Source: Deltaproteobacteria bacterium
GTDB taxonomy: Bacteria; Myxococcota_A; UBA796; CAJQPC01
Length of the DNA stretch: 64,000 nt
Direction: 5' to 3'
Assembly (NCBI GenBank): GCA_016717595.1
Contig: JADKFE010000045.1
Span: forward strand, 1-64,000
A program made the position numbers and the translations under genes. The notes under the pieces are model-generated. The model was not told where the DNA came from. It made no database searches and saw only the letters and a list, made by a program, of their open reading frames with translations. Shown here one piece after another: positions 20,765 through 30,277 of the stretch. The first letter of the stretch is position 1. Every line of letters starts with the position of its first letter.

Positions 20765-21856
20765 ATGAACGTTTCCGTGACGGGCCCCACCCTCAACGCC
20801 CTTCGCGAACGAATTGAGGCCGAGCTGGGCGACTTTCACGCCCCGATGACCGCGCGGGTGCTCACCGAGCTCTCCATCGCGGTCAGCGTAGATGTCCTGG
20901 GCATGGCCCTGTTTTTGGGGGGTGAAGGCTGGGCGGTGAAGGCCTTGGGGGTGCTCCTCGCGGGCCTCGCGCACATGACCATCGGCACCATCGGGCACAC
21001 CGCGAGCCACGGCGCGGCGATGGGCACCCGCGCCTCAAACCGGGTGGTCACCTACATCACCTACCCCCTGGCGCTCAACCTCTCGGCGACGATGTGGTGG
21101 CGGCGCCACTGCACCCTGCACCATCGGGCGCCGAACGTCGTCGGCATCGACACCGACATCGAGTTCAACCCGCTGTTTGTCATCCGTGAGGAGGAGGCCG
21201 CCCGAGGGGGGCCGCTCAAGCGCCTGTGGTGGCGGGCCCAGATCGTCACCTTGCCCCTGGCCTTGGCCGCGAACGCCATGAGCCAGATCCGCCAGGGCTG
21301 GGCGTACATCTTCGACGCCCTGCGGGACCCCAAACGCCGCCGCCCCCAGCACTGGATCGACCTCGCCTGCATGACGGCCCACTGGGGGATCTGGGTGGTG
21401 ATCCCCGCCCTGTTCTTCCCCCTGAGCGCGGTGCTCTTGTTCTACGTCCTGCGCAAGATCATCGTCGGCTACATGATGTTCGCCGTGCTCGCCCCGGGGC
21501 ACCTGCCCAGCCGGGCGCCGCTCTTGGGCCGAGAGATGCCTGAGCTCGACTGGATGGTGCGCCAGATCATCACCACCGTCGATCTGCGCGTGGGCTGGCT
21601 GGGGAGCGTGCTCTGCGCCGGGCTTCAGCACCAGGTCGCCCACCACCTCTTCCCGGCGGTTCCGCACCCGCGCTACGCCCGCATCACCGCCATCGTCGAG
21701 GCCTTCTGTGAGGAGCATGGCCTGCCCTACAACCGCGTCGGCTGGGGGCGGGGCGTCATCGAGGCGTGGTGGGCCTTCGCTCGGCCTCGCGCCACCTGCA
21801 TGAGCCCGGACGACGCCTTGGCCTGGGCCGCAGGAGACGCGGGCTCGTCCCGCTAA
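20765..21856 (+). CDS. membrane fatty acid desaturase
   Basis: ATG 20765 follows AGAGGAG. The 363-residue protein has the three His boxes of the integral membrane di-iron desaturases: HTASH, HCTLHH and HQVAHH (in LQHQVAHHLFP). Hydrophobic pairs lie between them (VDVLGMALFLGGEG region, then WIDLACMTAHWGIWVVIPAL). These enzymes insert a cis double bond into an acyl chain using O2 and an electron donor; regiospecificity and acyl carrier cannot be told from the boxes. It is a single gene, probably controlled from the palindrome just upstream, and fits adjustment of membrane fluidity in an aerobic organism. Confidence 0.93.
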   Translation: MNVSVTGPTLNALRERIEAELGDFHAPMTARVLTELSIAVSVDVLGMALFLGGEGWAVKALGVLLAGLAHMTIGTIGHTASHGAAMGTRASNRVVTYITYPLALNLSATMWWRRHCTLHHRAPNVVGIDTDIEFNPLFVIREEEAARGGPLKRLWWRAQIVTLPLALAANAMSQIRQGWAYIFDALRDPKRRRPQHWIDLACMTAHWGIWVVIPALFFPLSAVLLFYVLRKIIVGYMMFAVLAPGHLPSRAPLLGREMPELDWMVRQIITTVDLRVGWLGSVLCAGLQHQVAHHLFPAVPHPRYARITAIVEAFCEEHGLPYNRVGWGRGVIEAWWAFARPRATCMSPDDALAWAAGDAGSSR

Positions 21857-21881
21857 ACGGGGGGGGCGCGCGGGGGACGGT

Positions 21882-21951
21882 CGTCCAAAGCGGCAGGCTG
21901 GAGGTGTGTGAGCGATCACCACGCTTTTTGCAACCGCCTGCCGCTTGGACG
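21882..21951. repeat. long inverted repeat after the desaturase gene
   Basis: The left arm 21882-21898 (CGTCCAAAGCGGCAGGC) pairs with the right arm 21936-21951 with a single unpaired A, giving 16 base pairs around a 37-base loop. The loop holds a smaller GGTG...CACC pairing and a T5 stretch. It could be a bidirectional transcription end between convergent genes, a structured RNA, or a small mobile repeat; there is no T run after the stem as in a textbook intrinsic terminator. Confidence 0.65.
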
Positions 21952-22008
21952 CCGTGAGATCACCGTAGCCCAGGAGGGCTTTCAGAATTTTCAGGTGTCA
22001 TCCCGATG

Positions 22009-23877
22009 TCATTCGGGCCGTGGGGCGGCAGGGCTCGGGGCGCTGCCCTCACAGGCGAGCACCCAGGCCGCGGTGCGTAAGGCGCTGGCGCTCAGGGGCC
22101 CCTCGACGGCGTTTCGTTCGTGGTGAAACCGCGCCGCGGCGCAGCGCCCCTTGGCGGCCAAGAACCGCACCCCGGCCTCTTGAAGGGCCCGGTTCTCGGG
22201 GCGCTCCTCCATCCGGCGCTCAAACCAAGCGGGATCTTCGGGATCGTCAAACAGCTCCGGTCGGTCGGCCCACAGGCGCAGGCGGCGCTCGGCGGCGTCA
22301 TCCGCGCTGGGGCTCCCGCCGCTCACCACCAGGGCGTAGAGGGCGTCGGCTTGTTGCAGATCCCCGCAGTCGGCCAAGGCATCCGCCAGGGCGAGCTGGC
22401 GGGTGGGGGACGAGGGCAGCTCCGCGTGGCTCGCCCGCGCCTCGGCCAAGGCCGGGGGATCGCCGACCTTCACCGACAACAACATGCGCTCAAACACCTC
22501 ATGGCGGGGGTTGAGCGCGCCGTCCTCCTCGACGGAGACGAGGTAGCCCACCCGGCTCAAGAAGCGGCCGCGCAGGAGGTGGTGCTCGACGAGGCGGTAG
22601 CGCACGACGCCCTCAGCGTCGAGCACGTCCAGCGCGTGGGGGGTCCAGCCAGGGCCTTTGGGCGGCGGGGACGCCGTGGGGACGAGGGTGCCGCCGGGAG
22701 ACAGCGCACGCCAGCGCTCGGCCAGGGCCTCACCGACGAGGGGATCCCCAGCGATCACCTCCGACCACTCCAGGCGTTGAATGCCCACAAACACGAAGTC
22801 ACGCCCCACGTCGGAGAGCGCCCAGGCGGGCATCCCGAAGGTGGTCGAGGCGTAGGCGCGGGCCTCGCCGCCCGTCCGTTCGGGCAGAAGCCGCCCCGGC
22901 ACGTCCAGGGTGACCCCGACCTCTGAGACGGTCACGGTCTGCGCGGGCCAGAGGCCCAGGCTGGGCACCCTGCGCAGCGCCGGGCCGTAGAGCGAGGGGG
23001 CCACGGCGAGGGCGGCGGCCCACAGGAGCGCCCGGCGTCGGGCCTCGGGGCGTCGCCCGGGTGGGCTCAGGATCGGCGCCTGGACGAGCAAGGCGGCGAT
23101 GGCCCCGCCGACGAGGCCGCCGAGGTGGGCGAAGTGGGAGGTGTTCGCGCCCTGAAGGCTAGAGATGAACAAGAGCGCGAACAGCAGCAGGTTCCCGAAG
23201 CCGTAGTAACGCCGCTGGTCGGCGGGCAGGCCGTCGCCCAGGCGAAAGCCGATGGCGATCAAGGCGCCCAAGAGGCCAAAACCCAACATGGAGGAGCCGA
23301 TCACCGCCTCGTTCTGACCGAGCACGACGGCGAGGCAGGCCCCGGCCACCGACGCCGCGGCGATGACCGCGTAGCCGCCCCCGCCGAGCGCCCGCTCCAC
23401 ACGAAAGCCGGAGTAGCCGAGCACGGCGAGGTTCGGCAGCAGGTGAATCGGCCCGCCATGAACGAGCTGCGAGGCCCACGGCGACCACCACGCGCCGTCA
23501 AACATGAGCGGCTCAAGCCCCGTGCGGCCCTCCATGAACAGCCGCGCGAGCTGGGCGCTGAGCGCGTCGGGGAAGACGCGGGCGTTCTCGACCACGAGCT
23601 GCAGCCCGCCCACGACGGCGATGATTGCGGTGAGCGCGGTGGAGACCACGGGGAAGGGGCGTCGGCGCATAAACGCCGCGAGGAGCGCGTCGGGGGCGGC
23701 CAAGGCATCAGCGAGCTGGGGGATCTCGGTGAGCGGGAGGAACTTGTCGCCGGTCCAGGGCCCATGCCGCAGGAGCGCGTCACCGGGGATGAGCCCTTGC
23801 CGGAGCTGATCGTCGAGCTGCTCCAGGTCCACTGGGGTCGTCTCGTCAGCCATCCGAATCAGCGGACCTTCACCCAC
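22009..23877 (-). CDS. rhomboid-family intramembrane serine protease with long C-terminal domain
   Basis: The start is GTG 23877 with GGAGG seven bases upstream (ATG 23853 is an alternative). Residues 1-70 form a small soluble domain. Rhomboid helices span about 75-270: HGGPIHLLPN at 140-149, the serine motif GSSM at 194-197 (catalytic Ser 196, in place of the usual GxSG), and the catalytic His 251 in HFAHLGGLVGG. Residues about 290-460 are a soluble domain, and about 480-622 contain TPR-like helical pairs (LALADALADCGDLQQADALY). Rhomboids cut transmembrane substrates within the bilayer. At 622 residues it is two to three times the usual length, so the soluble parts probably select substrates. 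It converges on the desaturase gene. Confidence 0.87.
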   Translation of the reverse strand: MGEGPLIRMADETTPVDLEQLDDQLRQGLIPGDALLRHGPWTGDKFLPLTEIPQLADALAAPDALLAAFMRRRPFPVVSTALTAIIAVVGGLQLVVENARVFPDALSAQLARLFMEGRTGLEPLMFDGAWWSPWASQLVHGGPIHLLPNLAVLGYSGFRVERALGGGGYAVIAAASVAGACLAVVLGQNEAVIGSSMLGFGLLGALIAIGFRLGDGLPADQRRYYGFGNLLLFALLFISSLQGANTSHFAHLGGLVGGAIAALLVQAPILSPPGRRPEARRRALLWAAALAVAPSLYGPALRRVPSLGLWPAQTVTVSEVGVTLDVPGRLLPERTGGEARAYASTTFGMPAWALSDVGRDFVFVGIQRLEWSEVIAGDPLVGEALAERWRALSPGGTLVPTASPPPKGPGWTPHALDVLDAEGVVRYRLVEHHLLRGRFLSRVGYLVSVEEDGALNPRHEVFERMLLSVKVGDPPALAEARASHAELPSSPTRQLALADALADCGDLQQADALYALVVSGGSPSADDAAERRLRLWADRPELFDDPEDPAWFERRMEERPENRALQEAGVRFLAAKGRCAAARFHHERNAVEGPLSASALRTAAWVLACEGSAPSPAAPRPE

Positions 23878-24037
23878 AGGCGCACCTCCGGGGCGATCTA
23901 ACGCGTGGGCCCCGGCGCTGGACAGCCGCGGTCGTCGTCAACACCGCAATCTCCGGCCGCCCGGGTGCCAGGACGGATGTGGTCCCGCCCTCACGCGGCG
24001 CCTTGCGTGCGGCCCCTCTTCCGGTGACGATACCTTC

Positions 24038-25368
24038 ATGTCCAAGCAGCCCACCTCTCGTCTGGGGCGCCTCGCCCGGCTCAGCGGCCTGACCTCGAAG
24101 GTCGGCTCCAGCTACCTCGGCCAGCGCGTCGCGGCGGTCTTTCAAGACGACGACACCCGCAAAGACGCCATGCGCCGCCTTCACATCACCAACGCCGAGC
24201 GTGTGGCCGAGACGATGGGCCAGCTCAAAGGCGCGGCGATGAAGGTGGGCCAGGGCCTCGCCCAGATCGCCGAGGGGCTTGATCTCCCCGAAGAGGTGGG
24301 CCGCGCGCTCTCGAAGCTCAACGATCGCGCCGAGGCCGTGCCGTTCCAGACGATCCGTGAAGACATCGAGCGTGAGCTTGAGGCCCCCCTGGACAAGCTC
24401 TTCTCCCGCATCGACCCCGAGCCTTTGGGCACGGCGTCTTGGCCCAGGCCCACGCCGCCTGGCTGCCCGACGGTCGCCCCGTCGTCGTCAAGGTGCTCCA
24501 CCGCCACATCGAGCACTCCGTCGCCTCCGACCTTACCGCGCTCAAAGGCCTGTTTGTGACCGGCAAGATCCTCCAGCGGGATCGGGCCGAGGTCGACATG
24601 ATCTTCGACGAGATCCGCGAGCGGCTTGAGGAGGAGCTCGACTACTACAACGAGGCCGCGAACCTCAACTTCTTCGCGAACGCCTTCCGCGACGTGCCCG
24701 GCATCCGCGTTCCGGCGACGCACCCCAGCCTGTGCACCGGCCGGGTGCTCACGATGGATCGGCTCCCGGGCAAACCGCTGGAGGAGTTTCTCAAAGACGC
24801 CGACGAGCGCGCGCGCCAGCAGGCCGGGCTCAACCTCGCCCGCAGCTTCTTTGTCATGGTCTACGAGCTGCGCGCGCTCCACGCCGACCCCCACGCCGGG
24901 AACTACCTCTTTGAGCCCGACGGCACGCTGGGAATTTTGGACTTTGGCTGTGTCAAACGGTTCGACGAGTACTTCGTCGCCGACTACGCCCGCGTCGCCG
25001 AGCACGGCATCGCCGGGGACAAACACACGACGCTCCAGCTCTTGCGCAAGCTCGGCGGCTTGTGCAGCGAAGATCCCGGCGCCGCGGAGCTGTTGTGGGA
25101 GCTTGTAGAGATCATGGCTATGCCGTTTCGGGCTGGAAAGTTCATGGCGGGTGGACCTGAAGACGATCTTCAGGAGCGCACACGCAACATCGGGCCACGC
25201 TTCTTGCGATACCCTGAGATCCGAACCCCCCGTGACATGATCTACCTGCACCGCGCCCTCGGTGGCATCTACTCGATGTTGCGTCGTCTCCAGGTCAGCG
25301 CGAACTGGCGCGCCCTGAGCCGTCCCTACCACGAGCAGGCCATCAAGCGGGCAGAGGGTCGTGTCTGA
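24038..25368 (+). CDS. ABC1/AarF/UbiB-family atypical kinase, frameshifted
   Basis: Two frames join when one base is added near 24437 (PEPLGTAS then AQAHAAWLPDGRPVVVKVLH). The repaired protein of about 443 residues has the family's KxGQ motif (GAAMKVGQGLAQ), the Ala-rich nucleotide loop, the VVVKVLH lysine, the catalytic HADPHAGNYL and the metal-binding ILDFG. The family (UbiB, COQ8, AarF) acts as an ATPase/kinase-like factor in quinone biosynthesis or lipid homeostasis. No obvious transmembrane tail is seen. The next gene, a protein kinase, starts inside its last codons, so the two are co-translated. Confidence 0.88.
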
Positions 25369-28300
25369 GGATTCCGGTCATCGGCTCCCTTCGTTTCGGA
25401 CCCTTTCACCTCATCGAGCCGCTCGGACGCGGGGGGATGGGTGAGGTGTGGCGCGGCCTACACGCTGAGCAAGGCGTGCCGGTCGCGATCAAGGTGCTGC
25501 ACCCCGAGCGCGGCAACCGCGCGAGCTTTCTCTCGGCGTTCCGCAACGAGGTCCGCGCCGTCGCCGGCCTCTCGCACCCCTACGTCGTGCCCGTGTTCGA
25601 CTATGGCGAGGTGAGCGAGGCCGCCGCGTTGGTGTCTGAGGCCCGCTTCACCGCCGGCAGCCCCTACCTCGTCATGGAGCTCGTCGAGGGCGGCACCTTG
25701 GCGCCTTGGTGTGGCCGGATGCCCTGGGTGCGTATCCGCGAGGTGCTGCTCGCGCTCTTGGACGCCTTGGCCCACGCCCACGCCCGAGGCGTCATCCACC
25801 ACGACATCAAGCCCGGGAACGTGCTGCTCACCGGGGTCTCCAGCGAGAGCGGCGGCTTACGCCTCGCCGACTTCGGCCTCGCCCAGGTCGGCGGCAACCA
25901 AGGCGGGGCCACGCCGTTTATGTCCGGGGGAACGCCGTTTTATATGGCGCCGGAGCAGGTGCGAAACCTCCGCGCCGACTACGGCCCCTGGACGGATCTC
26001 TACTCCTTGGGGCGTCTGGCCTTGGCGCTCGTCTGGGGGCACCCCGCGCCCGCGGCGGAGGACGTGCTGCCCGGCACCCCCGTCCCGGCGGGCCTCGACT
26101 CTTGGCTCGCGCGGATGCTCATGCCCGAGCCCGCCGACCGCTTCCGCCGCTCCGCCGACGCCGCCTACGCCTTGCTCCAGCTCGGTGATCCAACCGTCGA
26201 GGAGCCCACCAACCCCGGCAAATCCGGGGCGTTCTCTTGGGTGGAGCACACCTTCGCGTTCAGCGCCTGGAAGAGCCACGACAGCTCCTCTGGCGGCGAG
26301 TCGTCGCCAAAGTTTGACCCGGATCTGCACGACCTGCCGTCGTTGGCCATCGACCCCAACGACCTCCCGCCGATGGACAGCGTCGAGTCCCAACGAAGCG
26401 CCTATGTGCGCGCCGAGCCTTGCCGCCGTGAGCCGCCGCCCGTGCCCGATCTCCCCTGGGGCGCGGCGGCGCCTGTGCCGGCCGCGCACCTCGTCGGCGT
26501 CGGCTTGGGCCTGTTCTCGCTGCGCGCCGTGCCGTTTGTGGACCGCGAGATCGAGCGTGAGCAGACCTGGGCCGATCTTCGCGCCGTGAAGGCTGAAGGG
26601 CGCGCGAGGCTCATCGAGCTCGTCGGCGCCACCGGCGTCGGCAAGAGCCGCATCGCCGAGTGGCTCTGTGAGCGGGCCCACGAGCTCGGCATCGGCTCCA
26701 TCGTGCGCGCCACCCACAGCCCCGAGACCGGGCCCTCGGACGGCGTCGCCCCGGCCCTCGCCCGAACCTTACGCTGCGCCGACCGCCGCCCGGAGCGTGT
26801 CCGTGAGCGTGTGGTGCAGGTGCTCTCTGAGCTCGGCGTGCATGAGCCCGCGGAGTGGGCGGCGCTGGCCGAGCTGCTCGCCCCCGCCGAGGACGTCGTC
26901 GGCGGCGCCGAGGGCGAGACGGTGCGCTTCGCCAGCCCTCTGGAGCGCCACATCGTCGCCCGGCAGACCCTGCAGCGCCTCGCCGTCGAGCGTCCGGTCA
27001 TCCTCTGGCTCGATGACGCCCACTGGAGCCTGGACAGCCTCGCCTTCGCCCAGCACCTCCTCGACGTGCAGCAAGACAACGCCTCGCCCGTGCTCATCGT
27101 GATCACGACCAGCTCCGAGGCGCTCACCGAGCTGCCCGTCCAGAGCCTCATGGTCAGCCGCCTGCACCGCAGCGCCCGCTCCCGCCGCATCGACGTGAGC
27201 CCGCTCTCTCGGCCCCACCAGGCGGAGCTCGTGCGCCGTCTGCTCGGCTTGGAGAGCGAGCTCTCAGCGCGGGTAGAGCAGCGCAGCGCCGGAAACCCCC
27301 AGTTCGCCGTGCAGCTCGTCGGGGACTGGGTGCAGCGCGGCGTGTTGGTGCCCTCACCCGTGGGCTATCGCCTCGCCGAAGGGGTCGATCTTCGCCTGCC
27401 CGAGCAGCTCTCGCTCCTGTGGTCGGGCCGCGTGGAGCAGGCGCTCTCGGCGCATCCCGAGTGGGGCCCGCCCCTGGAGCTCGCCGCGGCCTTGGGCCAA
27501 GACGTCGACACCCAAGAGTGGCGCGTGGCCTGCGGCTTCGCGGGCTACGAGAGCGTCGCGGAGAGCGTCGAGGCGCTGTTGTTACGCGGGCTGGCCAAGA
27601 GCGGCGAGGCCGGGCCCGAGATCGGCTGGTCCTTCGCCCACGGCATGGTGCGCGCGGCCCTGGAGCAGCGCGCCGAGGCCGCCGGGCGCTTAGAGGGCCA
27701 CCACCGCGCCTGCGCCGAGATGCTCTTACGCGCCGCGGGCGGCGACGAGAACCCCAAAGATCCCTTGCTCGCCGAGCGCCTGGGCCGTCACCTCGCCCAA
27801 GGTGGCGACCCTGACCGCGCCCTGCGCCCGCTCATGCGCGCCGCGCGCACCCGCGCCCAGGCCGGAGATTATGGCTACGCCGAGGTCATCCTGCATGAGT
27901 GGGACAGCGCCCTGCGTCGCCTACGTTTAGAGCCCGAGGACAACCGCCCCTGCGCCGGAGAGCTCCTGCGGGCGGAGCTGGCGCGTGTGCGAGGCCGCAT
28001 CGAGGAGGCGCTCACGCTCTCCACCCAGGCCTTAGAGCTCGCCCGCCGCCAGCGCTGGCCCCGGCTCATCGCCGCGGCGCTGTTGGAGTCGTCCCGGGCG
28101 GAGTGGACGTCGGGCCACCCCGAGCGCGCGCTCAGCCTCATGGAGCAGGCCACCACCGCCGCTGAGGAGGCCGACGACCGCTACGCCGTCGCCCGCTGCC
28201 TCATGGAGCGCGCGGTGATCCTGCGTCGTTTCCGCCGCTTGGACGAGGCCGAGGCCCTGTACCGCAGCGCCGCTGAAGAGTTCCGGCGCCTCGGTGAGCT

Positions 28301-28967
28301 TGGCTCTGAAGCGTGGTGCCTGCTCGGTCTCGGCGAGTGCTGCCGCGAGCGCGACAAACCCCGCTTGGATGAGGCCGTGTCGCTGTGTGAGGCCGCCCTC
28401 GATCGTTTCCAGCGCGCGGGCATGCGCCGGGGCGTGGCCGACTGCACCAACTCCTTGGGTGAGCTTCTGAGGCTTCAAGGAGAGCGGGAGCGCGCCGCTG
28501 AGCTCTACCGCCGCTCCCGGGACGTCTTCTTGCGGATCGGCTCGGCCATGGCCGTGGCCCCGGCCTGTAACCTCGGCCTGGTGCTTCTGGAGGATGACCG
28601 CTTCGGCGAGGCGGAGCTTGTCCTTCAGGATGTCTTACGCACCTTAAAGACCCAGAGCCGAAAGGTCTACATCGGCCTCGTTCACACCTACCTCTTGCCC
28701 GGCGCCGCCGTCGGCTCGCGCTGGAGCGACTTTGACGAGCACCTGCGCGAGGCGAACAGCCGCCTTCAAGAGACGGGAGAGCTCGACATCGACGCCGCCC
28801 AGGCCTCGGAGCGCGCTGGGGACACGGCCTGGCGCGCGGGCTACCTGGGCCGGGCCTGGGCCGCGTGGCGGCTCTCGGCGAAACAGTGGGAGGGCTTGGG
28901 CCGCGCCTGGGACCTAGAGCGTGTTCGGGAGAAGCTCGGCCGCGTCGACACCCTCAACCCGCCCTAA
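25361..28967 (+). CDS. Ser/Thr protein kinase with AAA ATPase and TPR regions, frameshifted near 5' end
   Basis: The uninterrupted frame starts at ATG 25437, inside the glycine loop, which would remove half of the ATP site. GTG 25361, preceded by GAGGG and overlapping the previous stop, gives MSEDSGHRLPSFGPFHLI and the loop LGRGGMGEVW if one T of the TTT at 25394-25396 is removed. Kinase motifs are VAIKVLHPE, HHDIKPGNVLL (HHD instead of HRD), DFGLAQ and GTPFYMAPEQV. After a linker comes an AAA/STAND-type ATPase with Walker A GATGVGKSR and Walker B VILWLDDAHW, then some 450 residues of TPR-like helices. With about 1200 residues it matches PknK-like regulators, sensing through TPRs and the ATPase and phosphorylating unknown targets. 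Confidence 0.88.
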
Positions 28968-28991
28968 ACCTTCGGCCAGCCGTCGGATTTT

Positions 28992-29837
28992 ATGCCCCAC
29001 GCCGTCACCGTGGTCCCGCCGCCCCTCCAGCTCCCCGGCGGCGTGCTCGTGCATTGTGTGCCCGCCCATGAGGACAACCTCATCTGGCTCATCGAGCTGC
29101 CGTCGGGGGAGGCCGCGGTGGTCGACGGCCCCGACGCCGAGGCCACCCTTCACCTCTGCGCGGCGCGGGGCCTCCGCCTCACCACCGTGCTCAACACCCA
29201 CACCCACGGCGATCACGTCGGCGTCAACCGCGACCTCCAGCGGCGTGGGCTCCTGTCCGGCCTGCGGGTGGTCGGCCCCAAAGGCGCCGCCGACGCGGTG
29301 CCCGGCCTCACCGAGCCCGTCGAAGAAGGCGACGAGATCACGCTAAACGGCGCGTCGCGCCTCAAGGTGTGGCTCACCGAGGGCCACATGAACGGCCACG
29401 TCTCGTTCATCACGACCGGCGCGGTCTTCTGCGGCGACACCCTCTTCGCCGGGGGCTGCGGCTACCTCTTCGACGGCCCCCCGGCCAAGATGTTGGAGAG
29501 CCTCAACCGCCTGGCGGCCTTGCCCCAAGACACCCTCGTCTTCTGCGCGCATGAGTACACTCTGGACAACCTCCGCTTCGCCGCCTGGGTAGAGCCCGAC
29601 AACCTCGATCTGCGAGACCGCCTGGAGTTCACGACGCGACTCCGCGCCGAGGGCCGCTGCACGGTGCCCTCCACCATCGGCCTGGAGCGGGCGACGAACC
29701 CGTTTCTGCGCGCGCACAGCCCGAGCCTGCAGGCGCGCCTTCGTGAGGAGCTGCCCGAGGCGCCCCTTCACGACGCCTTGGCCGTGTTCACCGCCGCCCG
29801 CGCCCTAAAAAACACGGCGCGGCACCGGGCTCATTGA
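28992..29837 (+). CDS. gloB: hydroxyacylglutathione hydrolase-like metallo-beta-lactamase protein (glyoxalase II)
   Basis: This 281-residue protein begins at ATG 28992, 24 bases after the kinase gene. The metal site NTHTHGDHVGVN (THxHxDH), CGDTLFAGGCGYLF and FCAHEYTLDNLRFA are those of glyoxalase II, and the C-terminus has the family's substrate-side ATNPFLRAHSPSL. The enzyme hydrolyses S-lactoylglutathione (or a related thioester) to lactate, finishing methylglyoxal detoxification. No glyoxalase I is nearby. It is convergent with the OsmC gene and the last bases of the two overlap slightly. Confidence 0.9.
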   Translation: MPHAVTVVPPPLQLPGGVLVHCVPAHEDNLIWLIELPSGEAAVVDGPDAEATLHLCAARGLRLTTVLNTHTHGDHVGVNRDLQRRGLLSGLRVVGPKGAADAVPGLTEPVEEGDEITLNGASRLKVWLTEGHMNGHVSFITTGAVFCGDTLFAGGCGYLFDGPPAKMLESLNRLAALPQDTLVFCAHEYTLDNLRFAAWVEPDNLDLRDRLEFTTRLRAEGRCTVPSTIGLERATNPFLRAHSPSLQARLREELPEAPLHDALAVFTAARALKNTARHRAH

Positions 29838-30262
29838 GGATCGGGCAAGGCCGTCAGCGCCGTCTCCACGTCGATCGGCGCCCGGGTGAGGGTCTGGTGG
29901 ACCGGGCAGCGGTTGGCGATGTCGAGGAGGCGGCCACGCTGCTCCTCGTCCAAGGGCCCGGTGAGCGTCACCTCGCGGCGGATGTGGTCTTTGAGCTTCC
30001 CATCGTCGCCGGTGACCTTGTCGTGGTGAAGGGTCACGGTGACGGCCTGCAGAGGCCAGCCTTTTCGTGTGGCGTACAGGCTCACGGTCATCGACGTGCA
30101 GGCGCCTAAGGCCGAGAGCAGCAGCTCGTACGGATCGGGGCCTTGGTCTTGGCCGCCGACGTCGAGGGGCTCATCGGCGGTCAGCGTGTGCTGCCGAACG
30201 TGAATGGCTTGGGTGAGCGAGCTGGACGCGCCGTGAACGGTCGCCGTGCGGGGCTTGGCCAT
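29831..30262 (-). CDS. OsmC/Ohr-family peroxidase-like protein
   Basis: This 143-residue protein has the two-cysteine OsmC arrangement: LLLSALGACTSMTVSLYA on the central helix and DIANRCPVHQTL near the C-terminus, with the conserved PYELLLSALG and HDKVTGD segments. The family reduces organic hydroperoxides with thiol donors. This branch (YhfA-like, with RCPVHQTL) is less well studied. It lies 15 bases downstream of, and on the same strand as, the anion transporter gene, so the two probably share a transcript; a functional link is not obvious. Confidence 0.9.
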   Translation of the reverse strand: MAKPRTATVHGASSSLTQAIHVRQHTLTADEPLDVGGQDQGPDPYELLLSALGACTSMTVSLYATRKGWPLQAVTVTLHHDKVTGDDGKLKDHIRREVTLTGPLDEEQRGRLLDIANRCPVHQTLTRAPIDVETALTALPDPQ

Positions 30263-30277
30263 GAGGTCATCTCCGGG

